Assembly (NCBI RefSeq): GCF_904849725.1
Contig: NC_058521.1
Location: 430,174,676 to 430,238,675 of the forward strand
Length of the DNA: 64,000 bases
Source of the DNA: Hordeum vulgare subsp. vulgare
Taxonomy: Eukaryota > Streptophyta > Magnoliopsida > Poales > Poaceae
Reading direction: 5' to 3'
This document shows, in pieces, positions 32,880-45,231 of the stretch (positions are counted from its first letter, which is position 1; every line of letters begins with the position of its first letter). Under the pieces are notes generated by a model that was not told where the DNA came from, did no database searches, and saw nothing but the letters and a program-made list of their open reading frames with translations. A program made the translations under genes and the position numbers.

Positions 32880-35800
32880 GTGATTCCAACGAATCCAACA
32901 CCCATATAGTTATGGGGTCTGATCACGTCTTGCTCGTGAGAGAGGTTTTAGTCAACGGTTCTGAAATTTTCAGATCCGTGCGTTCTTTACAAATCTTTAT
33001 GTCATCTTATAGATGCTGCTACTACGTGCTACTCGGAAATGCTCCAAATATCTACTCCACTATACGAATCCGTTTCACTACTCATAGTTATTCGGATTAG
33101 TGTCAAAGCTTGCATCGACGTAACCCTTTACGACGAACTCTTTAAGCACCTCCATAATCGATAAAATTCCTTAGTCCATTAGTTACTAAGGATAAATTTC
33201 GACCGCTGCTAGTGATTCAATCATGGATCACTCTCTGTACCTCTCAACATACTTTGAGTCAAGGCACACATCAGGCGCGGTACACAGCATGGCATACTTT
33301 AGATTCTACGGCTAAGGCATAGAAGACGACCTTCGTCTATTCTCTTTATTCTGCCGTGGTCGGGTTTTTAGTCTTACTCAAATTCACACCTTACAACGCA
33401 ACCAAGAACTCCTTCTTTGCTGATCTATTTTGAACTCCTTCAAAACTTGTCAAGGCATGCATCCTGTTGAAACTTCCATTAAGCACTTTTGATCTATCTC
33501 CATAGATCTTTGATGCTCAACGTTCAAGTAGCGCAATCCAGGTATTCCTTTGAAAACTCCTTTCAAACAACCTTGTATGCTTTACAGAAATTTTACGTTA
33601 CTTCTGATCCACAATATGTCAACCACATATACCTATCAGAAATTCTATAGTGCTCCCACTCACTTCTTTGGAAATACAAGTTTCTCATAAACCTTGTACA
33701 AACCCAAAATCTTTGATCATCTCATCAAAGTGTATATTCCAACTCCGAGATGCTTGCACCAGTCCATTGAAGGATCACTGGAGCTTGCATACTTGCTAGT
33801 ATCTTTAGGATCGACAAAACCTTCTGGTTGTATCACATACAATGTTTGCTCAAGGAAACCGTCGAGAAAACAATGTTTTGACATCCTACATGCAATATTT
33901 CATAAATAATGCATCAACAACTAACATAATTCTAACAGACTTTTAGCATCGCTATGAGTGAGAAAGTCTCATCATAGTCAACTGTTTGATCTTATCGAAA
34001 ACATCTTTGCGACAAGTCGAGCTTTTCTTAATAGTGACTTATCACCATCATCGTCTGTCTTCTTTTAAAGATCCATTTTTACTCAATAGTCCTATGACCA
34101 TCAAGTAGTTCTACCAAAGTCTACACTCTGTTTTCCCACATGGATCCTCTCTCGGATTTCATGGCTTCCAGCCATTTGTCGGAATCTGGGCCCACCATCG
34201 CTTTCTCCATAACTCGTAGGTTCACTGTTGCTCAACAACATGACCTCCAAGACAGGGTTACCGTACTACTCTGCAGCAGTACGCGACCTTGTCGACCTAC
34301 GAGGTTTGTAGTAACTTGATTCGAAGCTCAATGATCATCATCATCAGCTTCCACTTCAATTGGTGTAGGCGCCACATGAACAACTTCCTGCGCCCTGCTA
34401 CACACTGGTTGAAGTGATGGTTCAATAACCTCATCAAGTTCTACTACCCTCCCACTCAATTCTTTCGAGAGAAACCTTTCCTCGAGAAAGGATCCGTTTC
34501 TAGAAACAAACACTTTGCTTTCGGATGTGAGATAGGAGATGTACCCAACTGTTTTGGATATCCTATGAAGATGCATTTATCCGCTTTGGGTTCGAGCTTA
34601 TCAGACTGAAACTTTTTCACATAAGTGTCGAAACCCCAAACTTTCAAGAAACGACAGTTTAGATTTCTCTAAACCTCAGTCTATACTGTGTCATCTCAAC
34701 GGAAATACGCGGTGCCCTATTTAAAGTGAGTGCGGTTGTCTCTAATGCATAACCCATAAACGATAGTGGTAATTCGATAAGAGACATCATAGTATGCACC
34801 ATACCAAATAGTGCGTGGCTATGACGTTCAGACACATCATCACACTATGATGTTCCAGGTGGCATGAACTGCGAAACAATTTCCACATTGTCTTAACTGT
34901 GTACCAAAACTCGTAACTCAGATATTCATTTCCATGATCATATCGTAGACAGTTTATCCTCTTGTTACGACGAACTTCACTCTGAAACAGAATTGAACTT
35001 TTCAACATTTTAGACTTGTGATTCATTAAGTAAATACTCGTGTATCTACTCAAATCGTCAGTGAAGTAAGAACATAATGATATCCACTGCGTGCCTCAGC
35101 ACCCATTGGACTGCATACATCAAAATGTATCACTTCCAACAAGTTACTATCTTATTTCATCTCAATGAAAACAAGGCCTTGCTCATGTGGTATGATTCGC
35201 ATGTCACTAGTGATTCGAAATCAGGTGAGTACAAAGATCCATCAGCATGGAGCCTCTTCATGCAATTTATACTAACATGACTCAAGCGGCAGTGCCACAA
35301 GTAAGTGGTACTATCATCATCAACTCGTATCTTTTGGCACCAATATCATGAACATGTGTAACACTACGATCGAGATTCAGTAAACCATTGAAGGTGATTA
35401 TTCAAGAAAATAGAGTAACCATTATTCTCTTTAAATGAATAATCGTATTGCAATAAACACGATCCAATCATGTTCATGCTTAATGCAAGCACCAAATAAC
35501 AATTATTTAGGTTTAACACCAATCCCGATGGTAGAGGGAGCGTGCGACGTTTGATCATATCAATCTTGGAAACACTTCCAACACGTATCGTCACCTCGCC
35601 TTTAGCTAGTCTCCGTTTATGCCGTAGCTTTCATTTCGTGTCACTAATCACTTAGCAACCGAACCGGTATCCAATACCCTCGTGCTACTAGGAGTACTAG
35701 TAAAGTACACATCAACATCATGTATATCAAATACACTTCTTTCGACTTTTGCCAGCCTTCTTATCTACCAAGTACTTGAGTTGCTCCGCCTCAGTGATTG

Positions 35801-36570
35801 TTCCCCTCATTACAGAAGCACTTAGTCTCGGGTTTGGGTTTAATCTTGGGTCTCTTCATTAGTGCAGCAACTGTTTTGCTGTTTCACGAAGTATCCCTCC
35901 TAGCCCTTGCCTTTCTTGAAACTTAGTGGTTTTACAAACCATCAACTATTGACGCTCCTTGATTTCTACTTTCGCAGTGTCAAACATCGCGAATCGCTCA
36001 AGGATCATTGTATCTATCCTTGATATGTTATAGTTCATCACGAAGCTCTCACAGCTTGGTGGCAGTGACTTTGGAGAACCATCACCATCTCATCTGGAAG
36101 ATTAACTCCCACTTGATTCAAGTAATTGTCGTACTCAGACAATCTGAGCACATGCTCAACGATTGAGCTTTTCTCCTTTACTTTGTGGACAAAGAATCTT
36201 GTTGGAGGTCTTGTACCTCTTAACAAGGGCACAAGCATGAAATCACAATTTCATCTCTTAAGAACATCACTTATGTTCCGTGACGTTTTACAACGTTTTC
36301 GGCGCCTTGCTTCTAAGCCATTAAGTATTTTGCACTGAACTATCATGTAGTCATCAGAAACGTGTATGTCGGATGTTCATAGCATCCACAGATGACGCTC
36401 GAGGTGCAGCACACCGAGTGGTGCATTAAGGACATAATCCTTCTGCACAGCAACAAGGACAATCCTTGGTTTTACAGACCCAGTCTGCAAAGTTTTGCTA
36501 CTATCAATTTTCAACTAAATTTTCTCTAGGAACATATAAAAACAGTAGAGCTATAGCGCAAGCTACATCG
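32880..36570 (-). pseudogene. Copia C gag-pol remnant, heavily decayed
   Basis: About 3.7 kb that aligns in patches with the polyproteins of A and B but has no frame over about 90 codons. Readable scraps on the minus strand: VWGFDTYVKKFQSDKLEPKA near 34590 (integrase C-terminal part), SRYTSIYLMNHKSK near 35030 (integrase), RRTLPLPSGLVLNLNNCYLV near 35540 (protease downstream), and gag near 36130-36240. Many indels and stops lie in every domain, and the region is about 0.3 kb shorter than intact copies. No functional protein is possible. The cis signals on both sides are preserved. Confidence 0.88.
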
Positions 36571-37788
36571 TAATTCGCAAGGACCATTAGACTATGTTCA
36601 TGACAATTAGTTCAATTAATCATATTACTTAAGAACTCCCACTCAAAAAGTACATCTCTCTAGTCATTTGAGTGGTACATGATCCAAATCCACTATCTCA
36701 AGTCCGATCATCACGTGAGTCGAGAATAGTTTCAGTGGTAAGCATCTCTACGCTAATCTTATCAACTATACGATTCATGCTCGACCTTTCGATCTCATGT
36801 GTTCCGAGGCCATGTCTGCACATGCTAGGCTCGTCAAGCTTAACCCGAGTGTTCCGCGTGCTCAACTGTTTTGCACCCGTTGTATGTGAACGTTGAGTCT
36901 ATCACACCCGATCATCACGTGGTGTCTCGGAACGACGAACTGTAGCAACGGTGCACAGTCGGGGAGAACACAATTTCGTCTTGAAATTTTAGTGAGAGAT
37001 CACCTCATAATGCTACCGTCGTTCTAAGCAAAATAAGGTGCATAAAAAGGATTAACATCACATGCAATTCATAAGTGACATGATATGGCCATCATCACGT
37101 GCTTCTTGATCTCCATCACCAAAGCACCGGCACGATCTTCTTGTCACCGGCGCCACACCATGATCATCCATCAACGTGTTGCCATCGGGGTTGTCGTGCT
37201 ACTCATGCTATTACTACTAAAGCTACATCCTAGCAAAATAGTAAACGCATCTGCAAGCACAAACGTTAGTATAAAGGCAACCCTATGGCTCCTGCCGGTT
37301 GCCGTACCATCGACGTGCAAGTCGATATTTCTATTACAACATGATCATCTCATACATCCAATATATCACATCACATCGTTGGCCATATCACATCACAATC
37401 ATACCCTGCAAAAACAAGTTAGACGTCCTCTAATTTTGTTGTTGCATGTTTTACGTGGTGACCATGGGTATCTAGTAGGATCGCATCTTACTTACGCAAA
37501 CACCACAACGAAGATATATGAGTTGCTATTTAACCTCATCCAAGGACCTCCTCGGTCAAATCCGATTCAACTAAAGTTGGAGAAACCGACACTTGCCAGT
37601 CATCTTTGAGCAAAGGGGGTTACTCGTAACGATGAAACCAGTCTCTCGTAAGCGTACGAGTAATGTCGGTCCAAGCCGCTTCAATCCAACAATACCGCGG
37701 AATCAAGAAAAGACTAAGGAGGGCAGAAAAACGCACATCACCGCCCACAAAAACTTTTGTGTTCTACTCGAGAAGACATCTACGCATG
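36571..37788 (-). other. Copia C leader
   Basis: Close match to the leader of D (60196-61430), including the part deleted in A. The good preservation contrasts with the coding remnant. Confidence 0.75.
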
Positions 37789-37807
37789 AACCTAGCTCAT
37801 GATGCCA
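37789..37807 (-). other. Copia C primer-binding site with 1-nt insertion
   Basis: TGGCATCATGAGCTAGGTT: one extra T after TGGCATCA compared with A, and T to C at position 4 against tRNA-Met. The same form is in D. Confidence 0.8.
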
Positions 37808-37808
37808 C

Positions 37809-39618
37809 TGTTGGGGAACGTCGCATGGGAAACAAAAAATTTCCTACGCGCACGAAGACCTATCATGGTGATGTCCATCTACGAGAGGGGATGAGTGATC
37901 TACGTACCCTTGTAGATCGTAGAGCAGAAGCGTTAGTGAACGTGGTTGATGTAGTGGAACGTCCTCACGTCCCTCGATCCGCCCCGCGAACAATCCCGCG
38001 ATCAGTCCCACGATCTAGTACCGAACAGACGGCACCTCCGCGTTCAGCACACGTACAGCTCGACGATGATCTCGGCCTTCTTGATCCAGCAAGAGAGACG
38101 GAGAGGTAGAAGAGTTCTCCGGCAGCGTGACGGCGCTCCGGAGGTTGGTGATGACCTTGTCTCAGCAGGGCTCCGCCCGAGCTCTGCAGAAACGCGATCT
38201 AGAGGAAAAACCGTGGAGGTATGTGGTCGGGCTGCCGTGGAAAAGTCGTCTCAAATCAGCCCTAAAACCTCCGTATATATAGGTGGGAGGGAGGGGAGGA
38301 GGCAGCCTTAAAACCTAAAGGTTTGGCCGAAATTGGAGGTGGAGGAGTCCTACTCCAATCCTACTTGGAGTAGGATTGCACCTTCCCACTTGGAAACTCT
38401 TTCCACCTTGTGTTTTTTCCTTCTCAAACCTTATGGGCCTTAGTGGGAACTTATTCCAGCCCACTAGGGGCTGGTTTATCTCTTCCCATAGCCCATGAGA
38501 CCCCTTGGGGCGTGACACCCCTCCCGATGGTCCCCGACACCCCTCCCGGCACTCCCGGTACACTACCGATGAACCCGAAACTTTTCCGGTAATGCACGAA
38601 AACCTTCCGGTAACCAAATGAGGTCATCCTATATATCAATCTTCGTTTCCGGACCATTCTGGAAACCCTCGTGACGTCCGAGATCTCATCCGGGACTCCG
38701 AACAACATTCGGTAACCAAGCATATAACTCAAATACGCATAAAACAACGTCGAACCTTAAGTGTGCAGACCCTGCGGGTTCGAGAACTATGTAGACATGA
38801 CCCGAGAGACTCCTCGGTGAATATCCAATAGCGGGACCTGGATGCCCATATTGGATCCTACATATTCTACGAAGATCTTATCGTTTGAACCTCAGTGCCA
38901 AGGATTCATATAATCCCGTATGTCATTCCCTTTGTCCTTCGGTATGTTACTTGCCCGAGATTCGATCGTTAGTATCCGCATACCTATTTCAATCTCGTTT
39001 ACCGGCAAGTCTCTTTACTCATTCCGTAATACAAGATCCCGCAACTTACATTAAGTTACATTGCTTGCAAGGCTTGTGTGTGATGTTGTATTACCGAGTG
39101 GGCCCCGAGATACCTCTCCGTCACACGGAGTGACAAATCCCAGTCTCGATCTATACTAACTCAACGAACACCTTCGGAGATACCTGTAGAGCATCTTTAT
39201 AGTCACCCAGTTACGTTGCGACGTTTGATACACACAAAGCATTCCTCCGGTGTCCGTGAGTTATATGATCTCATGGTCATAGGAACAAATACTTGACACG
39301 CAGAAAACAGTAGCAACAAAATGACACGATCAACATGCTACGTCTATTAGTTTGGGTCTAGTCCATCACATGATTCTCCTAATGATGTGATCCCGTTATC
39401 AAGTGACAACACTTGCCTATGGCCAGGAAACCTTGACCATCTTTGATCAACGAGCTAGTCAACTAGAGGCTTACTAGGGACAGTGTTTTGTCTATGTATC
39501 CACACAAGTATTGTGTTTCCAATCAATACAATTATAGCATGGATAATAAACGATTATCATGAACTAAGAAATATAATAATAACTAATTTATTATTGCCTC
39601 TAGGGCATATTTCCAACA
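37809..39618 (-). repeat. Copia C 5' LTR
   Basis: TATA box 38274-38281. Same length and promoter type as the 3' LTR. Confidence 0.92.
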
Positions 39619-39623
39619 ACTTG

Positions 39624-39944
39624 AAATTAGAAAAGCTTTAGCATACGAACAATACGATCTAGTGCTATGCTTAGGATTGGGTCTTGTCCATCACATCATT
39701 CTCCCAATGATGTGATCCCGTTATCAATGACATCTAATGCCCATGATCAGGAAACCATGATCATCTATTGATCAACGAGCTAGCCAACTAGAGGCTTGCT
39801 AGGGACACATTGTGATCTATTTATTCACACATGTATTACTGTTTCCTGTTAATACAATTATAGCATGAACAATAGACGATTATCATGAACAAGGAAATAT
39901 GATAATAACCATTTTATTATTGCCTCTAGGGCATATTTCCAATA
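39624..39944 (-). repeat. Copia B 3' LTR, second part
   Basis: Continues the LTR of B after C. Aligns with 46691-47011 of the 5' LTR almost base for base. Ends CCAATA instead of CCAACA. Confidence 0.9.
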
Positions 39945-39959
39945 GTCTCCCACTTGCAC
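39945..39959 (-). other. Copia B polypurine tract
   Basis: GTGCAAGTGGGAGAC on the minus strand, next to the 3' LTR. Confidence 0.85.
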
Positions 39960-39976
39960 TAGAGTCAATAATCTAG

Positions 39977-42900
39977 TTACATTGTGATGTATCGAACACC
40001 CATAGCATTATGGTGTTGATCATGTTTTGCTCATGGAAGAGGTTTAGTCAACGGGTCTGCAACATTCAGATCCGTATGTACTTTACAAATCTCTATTACT
40101 CCACTCTGGACATGGTCCTGGATGGAGTTGTAGCGGCGTTTGATGTGCTTGGTCTTCCGGTGAAACCTAGGCTCCTTGGCTATGGCAATGGCCCCAGTGT
40201 TATCACAGAAGAGCGTCATTGGACCCGACGCTCTTGGAACCACTCCAAGGTCGGTGATGAGCTCCTTCATTCAAATTCCTTCATGAGCCGCTTCTGAAGT
40301 AGCTATGTACTCCGCTTCACATGTAGATGCTGCCACGACTTCTTCCTTGCTGCTGCACCAGCTCACTGCCCCACCATTCAATACATATACGTATCCGGTC
40401 TGTGACTTAGAGTCATCCGGATCTGTGTCGAATCTAGCTTCAATGTAACCCATTACGACGAGCTCTTCGTCACCTCCATAAACGAGAAGCATTTCCTTAG
40501 TCCTCTTCAGGTACTTAAGGATATTCTTGACGGCTGTCCAGTGTTCCATACCGGGATCACTTTGGTACCTCCCTACCAAACTTATGGCAAGGTTTATATC
40601 AGGTCTGGTATACAACATGGCATACATAAGAGAGCCTACGGCTGAAGCATAGGGGACAGTACTCATCTTCTCTCTATCTGCTGCCGTGGTCGGCGACTGA
40701 GTCTTACTCAATCTCATACCTTGCAAAACTGGCAAGAACCCTTTCTTTGAGTTTTCCATATTGAACTTCTTCAATATCTTGTCAAGGTATGTACTTTGCG
40801 AAAGACCTATGAGGCGCCTCGATCTATCTCTATAGATCTTGATGCCTAATATGTATGCAGCTTCTCCAAGGTCCTTCATTGAAAAACTCTTGTTCAAATA
40901 GGCCTTTATGCTCTCCAACATCTCTATATTATTCCCCATCAATAATATGTCATCCACATACAGTATGAGGAAAGCTACAAAGCTCCCACTCACTTTCTTG
41001 TACAGACAGGCTTCTCCATAAACCTGTATGAACCCAGACGCTTTAATCACCTCATTAAAGCGAATGTTCCAACTCCGAGGTGCTTGCACCAGCCCATAGA
41101 TGGAGCGCTGGAGCTTGCACACTTTGTTAGCACCCTTAGGGTCGACAAAACCTTCTGGTTGCATCATATACAACTCTTCCTTAAGGTTCCCGTTAAGGAA
41201 CGCTGTTTTGACGTCCATTTGCCAAATTTCATAATCATAAAAGGCGGCAATTGCTAACATGATTCGGACTGATTTCAGCTTCGCTACGGGAGGAAAAGTC
41301 TCTTCGTAGTCAATTCCTTGAATTTGTCGAAAACCCTTTGGGACAAGTCGAGCTTTATAAACGGTTACATTACCGTTTGCATCAGTCTTCTTCTTGAAGA
41401 TCCATTTATTTTCTATGGCTCGCCGGTCATTGGGCAAGTCCACCAAAGTCCATACTTTGTTCTCATACATGGATCCTATCTTGGATTTCATAGCTTCTAG
41501 CCATTTGTTGGAATCCGGGCCCGCCATTGCTTCTTCATAGTTCGAAGGTTCACCGTTGTCTAACAACATGATTTCCATCACAGGGTTGCCGTACCACTCT
41601 GATGCGGAGCGTGCCCTTGTGGACCTTCGCGGTTCAGTAGTAACTTGATCCGAAGCTTCATGATCATTATCAATAACTTCCTCTTCAGTTGGTGCAGGCG
41701 CCACAGGAACAATTTCCCGCGCTGCGCTACTTTCCTGTTTCAGAGGGGGTGTAATTACCTCATCAAGTTCTACCATCCTCCCACTTACTTCTTTCGAGAG
41801 AAAATCTTTCTCTAGAAAGGATCCGTTCTTGGCAACAAAGGTTTTACCTTCGGATCTAAGATAGAAGGTATACCCAATAGTTTCCTTAGGGTATCCTATG
41901 AATACACATTTCTCCGCTTTGGGTTCGAGCTTTTCTGGTTGAAGTTTCTTCACATAAGCATCGCAGCCCCAAACTTTAAGAAACGACAACTTAGGCTTCT
42001 TGCCAAACCATAGTCCATACGGTGTCATCTCAACGGATTTAGACGGTGCCCTATTTAAAGTGAATGCTGCAGTTTCTAATGCGTATCCCCAAAATGATAG
42101 CGGTAAGTCGGTAAGAGACATCATAGATCGTACCATATCTAATAAAGTGCGATTAGGACGTTCAGACACTCCGTTGCGTTGCGGTGTGCCAGGCGACGTC
42201 AGTTGTGAAACGATTCCACACTTCCTTAGGTGTGTGCCAAACTCATGACTCAAATATTCTCCTCCACGATCAGAGCATAGACACTTAATTTTTCTGTCAC
42301 GTTGATTCTCGACCTCACTCTAAAATTCCTTGAACTTTTCAAACGTCTCAGATTTGTGCTTCATCAAGTAGATATACCCATACCTACTCAAATCATCGTG
42401 AGAGTGAGAACATAATGATAGCCACCCCGAGCTTCAACGTTCATTGGACCACACACATCAGTATGTATTATTTCCAATAAGTCGGTTGATCTCTCCATTA
42501 TTCCTGAGAATGGAGTCTTAGTCATCTTGCCCATGAGGCACGGTTCGCATGTGTCAAATGATTCAAAGTCAAGAGACTCTAATAGTCCATCAGTATGGAG
42601 CTTCTTCATGCGCTTAACACTGATATGACCAAGGCGGCAGTGCCACAAGTATGTGGGACTATCATTATCAACTTTACATCTTTGGGTACTCAAACTATGA
42701 ATATGTGTAACATAACGATCCAGATTCATCAAGAATAAACCATTCACCAGCGGAGCATGACCATAAAACATATCACTCATATAAATAGAACAACCATTAT
42801 TCTCGGACTTAAATGAGTAGCCGTCTCGCATTAAGCAAGACCCTGATACAATATTCATGCTCAAAGCTGGTACTAAATAACAATTATTAAGGTTTAAAAC

Positions 42901-43960
42901 TAATCCCGACGGTAGATGTAGAGGTAGCGTGCCGACGGCGATCACATCGACCTTGGAGCCATTCCCGACACGCATCGTCACCTCGTCCTTGGCCAGTCTC
43001 CGCTTATTCCGCAGTTCCTGCTTTGAGTTGCAAATGTGAGCAACAGCACCGGTATCAAATACCCAGGAGCTACTACGAGCGCTAGTAAGGTACACATCAA
43101 TAACATGTATATCAGATATACCTTTAACGTTGTCGGCCTTCTTGTTCGCTAAGTATTTGGGGCAGTTCCGCTTCCAGTGACCTTTTCCCTTGCAATAGAA
43201 GCACTTAGTCTCAGGCTTGGGTCCATTCTTTTTCTTCTTCCCGGCATCTGGCTTACCGGGCGCGGCAACGGCTTTGCCGTCTTTCTTGAAGTTCTTCTTA
43301 CCCTTGCCCTTCTTGAAACTAGTGGTCTTGTTGACCATCAACACTTGATGCTCTTTCTTGATTTCTACTTCTGCAGACTTGAGCATCGAGTACAACTCGG
43401 GAATGGTCTTCTCCATCCCTTGCATGTTGTAGTTCAGCACAAAACCTTTGTAGCTTGGTGGGAGAGACTGGAGGATTCTGTCAACTATAGCATCATCCGG
43501 AAGTTCGACTCCAAGTGAAGTCAGACGACTGTGTAACCCAGACATTTTGAGTATGTGCTCACTGACAGAACTGTTCTCCTCCATCTTACAGCTAAAGAAC
43601 TTGTCGGAGACTTCATATCTCTCGACACGGGCATGAGCTTGAAAAACTAGCTTCAGCTCTTGGAACATCTCATATGCACCGTGTTGCTCAAAAACGCCTT
43701 TGGAGCCCCGTTTCCAAACTGTATAACATGCCACACCTAACCAGAGAGTAGTCATCACTCCGCGTTTGCCAGACGTTCAGAATGTCTTGGGCTGCTGCGG
43801 GAGTGGGAGGGTCACCTAGCGGCGCATCAAGGACATAAGCCTTTTTATCTGCTTCAAGGATGAGCTTCAAGTTGCGAACCCAGTCCGCATAGTTGCTACC
43901 ATCATCTTTCAACTTGTTTTTCTCTAGGAATGCGTTGAAATTGAGGTTGACGTTGGCCAT
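39977..43960 (-). pseudogene. Copia B gag-pol polyprotein with five lesions
   Basis: Begins MANVNLNFNAFLEKNKL at 43960 and by homology ends at 39977. Lesions in order: an extra T in a T-run near 43692 after GLQRRF; a one-base loss near 42405 in the integrase; TAG for Gln near 42320; TGA for Trp at 40271-40273 in RNase H; TGA for Arg near 40031. Intact between them: zinc knuckle CFYCKGKGHWKRNC, protease WVFDTGAVAHIC, the HHCC motif, SDRGGEY, QRNGVSERPNRTL, DVKTAFLNG, YVDDILL, and LFCDNTGAI. The last open pieces are 40271-42253 (integrase end, reverse transcriptase, most of RNase H) and 40031-40270. Related to but distinct from the A/D polyprotein. Confidence 0.88.
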
Positions 43961-45210
43961 CTACAATATTTATAAAGACAACTTTTAGACTAAGTTCATG
44001 ACAATTAAGTTCATTTAATCAAATTAAGTATGAACTCCCACTTAAATTGACATCTCTCTAGTCATCTAAGTGATACATGATCCATGTTGACTAACCCATG
44101 TCCGATCATCACGTGAGACGGACTAGTCACCATGGTGAGCAACTTCATGCTGATCGTATTCAACCATACGACTCATGTTCGACCTTTCGGTCTCTTGTAT
44201 TCGAGGTCATGTATGTAAATCCTAAGCTCGTCGGATCAACCTAGGTGTTTCACATGTGTAAATCTGGCTTACACCCGTTGTATGCGAACGTTAGAATCTA
44301 TCACACCCGATCATCACGTGGTGCTTCTAGACAATGATCCTTCGCAACGGTGCACACTTAGGGGAATACGTTCTCGAAATTTTAAGAGGGATCATCTTAT
44401 TATGCTACCGTCGTTCTAAGCAATAAGATGAAAAACATGATAAACATCACAATGCAATCATATAGTGACATGATATGACCATTATCATCTTTGCTCTTTC
44501 GATCTCCATCTTCAGGCATCGCATGATCATCATTGCCACCGGCGTGACACCATGATCTCCATCATCATGATCTCCATCATCGTGTCTCCGTGAAGTCGTC
44601 ACGCCAACTACTACTATCACTACTACTATGGCTAACCGTTAGCAATGAAGTAAAAGTAGTAAGCACATGGCGTTGCATCTCATACAATAAATTAAGACAA
44701 CTCCTATGGCTCCTGCCGGTTGTCATACTCATCGACATGCAAGTCGTGAAACCTATTACAATAACATGATCATCTCATACATCATACATGCAACATCACA
44801 ACTTTGGCCATATCACATCACATGTCAAACCCTGCAAAAACAAGTTAGACGTCCTCTAATTGTTGTTGCAAGTTTTACGTGGCTGATTTGGGTTTCTAGC
44901 AAGAACACTTTCTTACCTACGTGACAGCCACAACAATGATATGCCAAAGCTATTTACGCTTCATAAGGACCCTTTTCATCAAATCCAATCTGACTAGAGT
45001 AGGATAGACAGACACCCGCTAGCCACCTTTATGCACAGTGTGCATGTCTGTCGGTGGAACCAGTCTCACATAAGCGTACGTGTAATGTCGGTCCGGGCCG
45101 CTTCATCCCACAATACCACCGGAAAATAATAAGACTAGCAGCGGCAAGCAATTGACAAATCATCGCCCACAACCTTTTGTATTCTACTCGTGCATAGAAT
45201 CTACGCATAG
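43961..45210 (-). other. Copia B leader
   Basis: 1.25 kb untranslated, only partly alignable with the C/D leader (shared blocks such as the CCCGATCATCACGTGGTG region near 44305). No gene. Confidence 0.6.
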
Positions 45211-45230
45211 AAAACCTGGCTCTGATACCA
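45211..45230 (-). other. Copia B primer-binding site (tRNA-iMet)
   Basis: TGGTATCAGAGCCAGGTTTT on the minus strand. The first 19 bases are exactly complementary to the 3' end (with CCA) of the tRNA encoded at 16048-16119. Confidence 0.92.
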
Positions 45231-45231
45231 C

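Larger units (their letters stand above)
31025..39618 (-). mobile_element. Copia element C, decayed inside, near-identical LTRs
   Basis: 8594 bp between ACTTG duplications (31020-31024 and 39619-39623). Both LTRs are 1810 bp (31025-32834, 37809-39618) and differ by eye at only about 13 positions (0.7 percent). The internal region keeps leader, binding site and polypurine tract, but the coding part is wreckage. It is the youngest insertion of the nest. Confidence 0.93.

Noticed and set aside
37085..37609. 174-codon plus-strand ORF in the C leader (also 60742-61252)
   Set aside because: Opposite to the element's transcription, not conserved in length between C and D; shadow of the leader.
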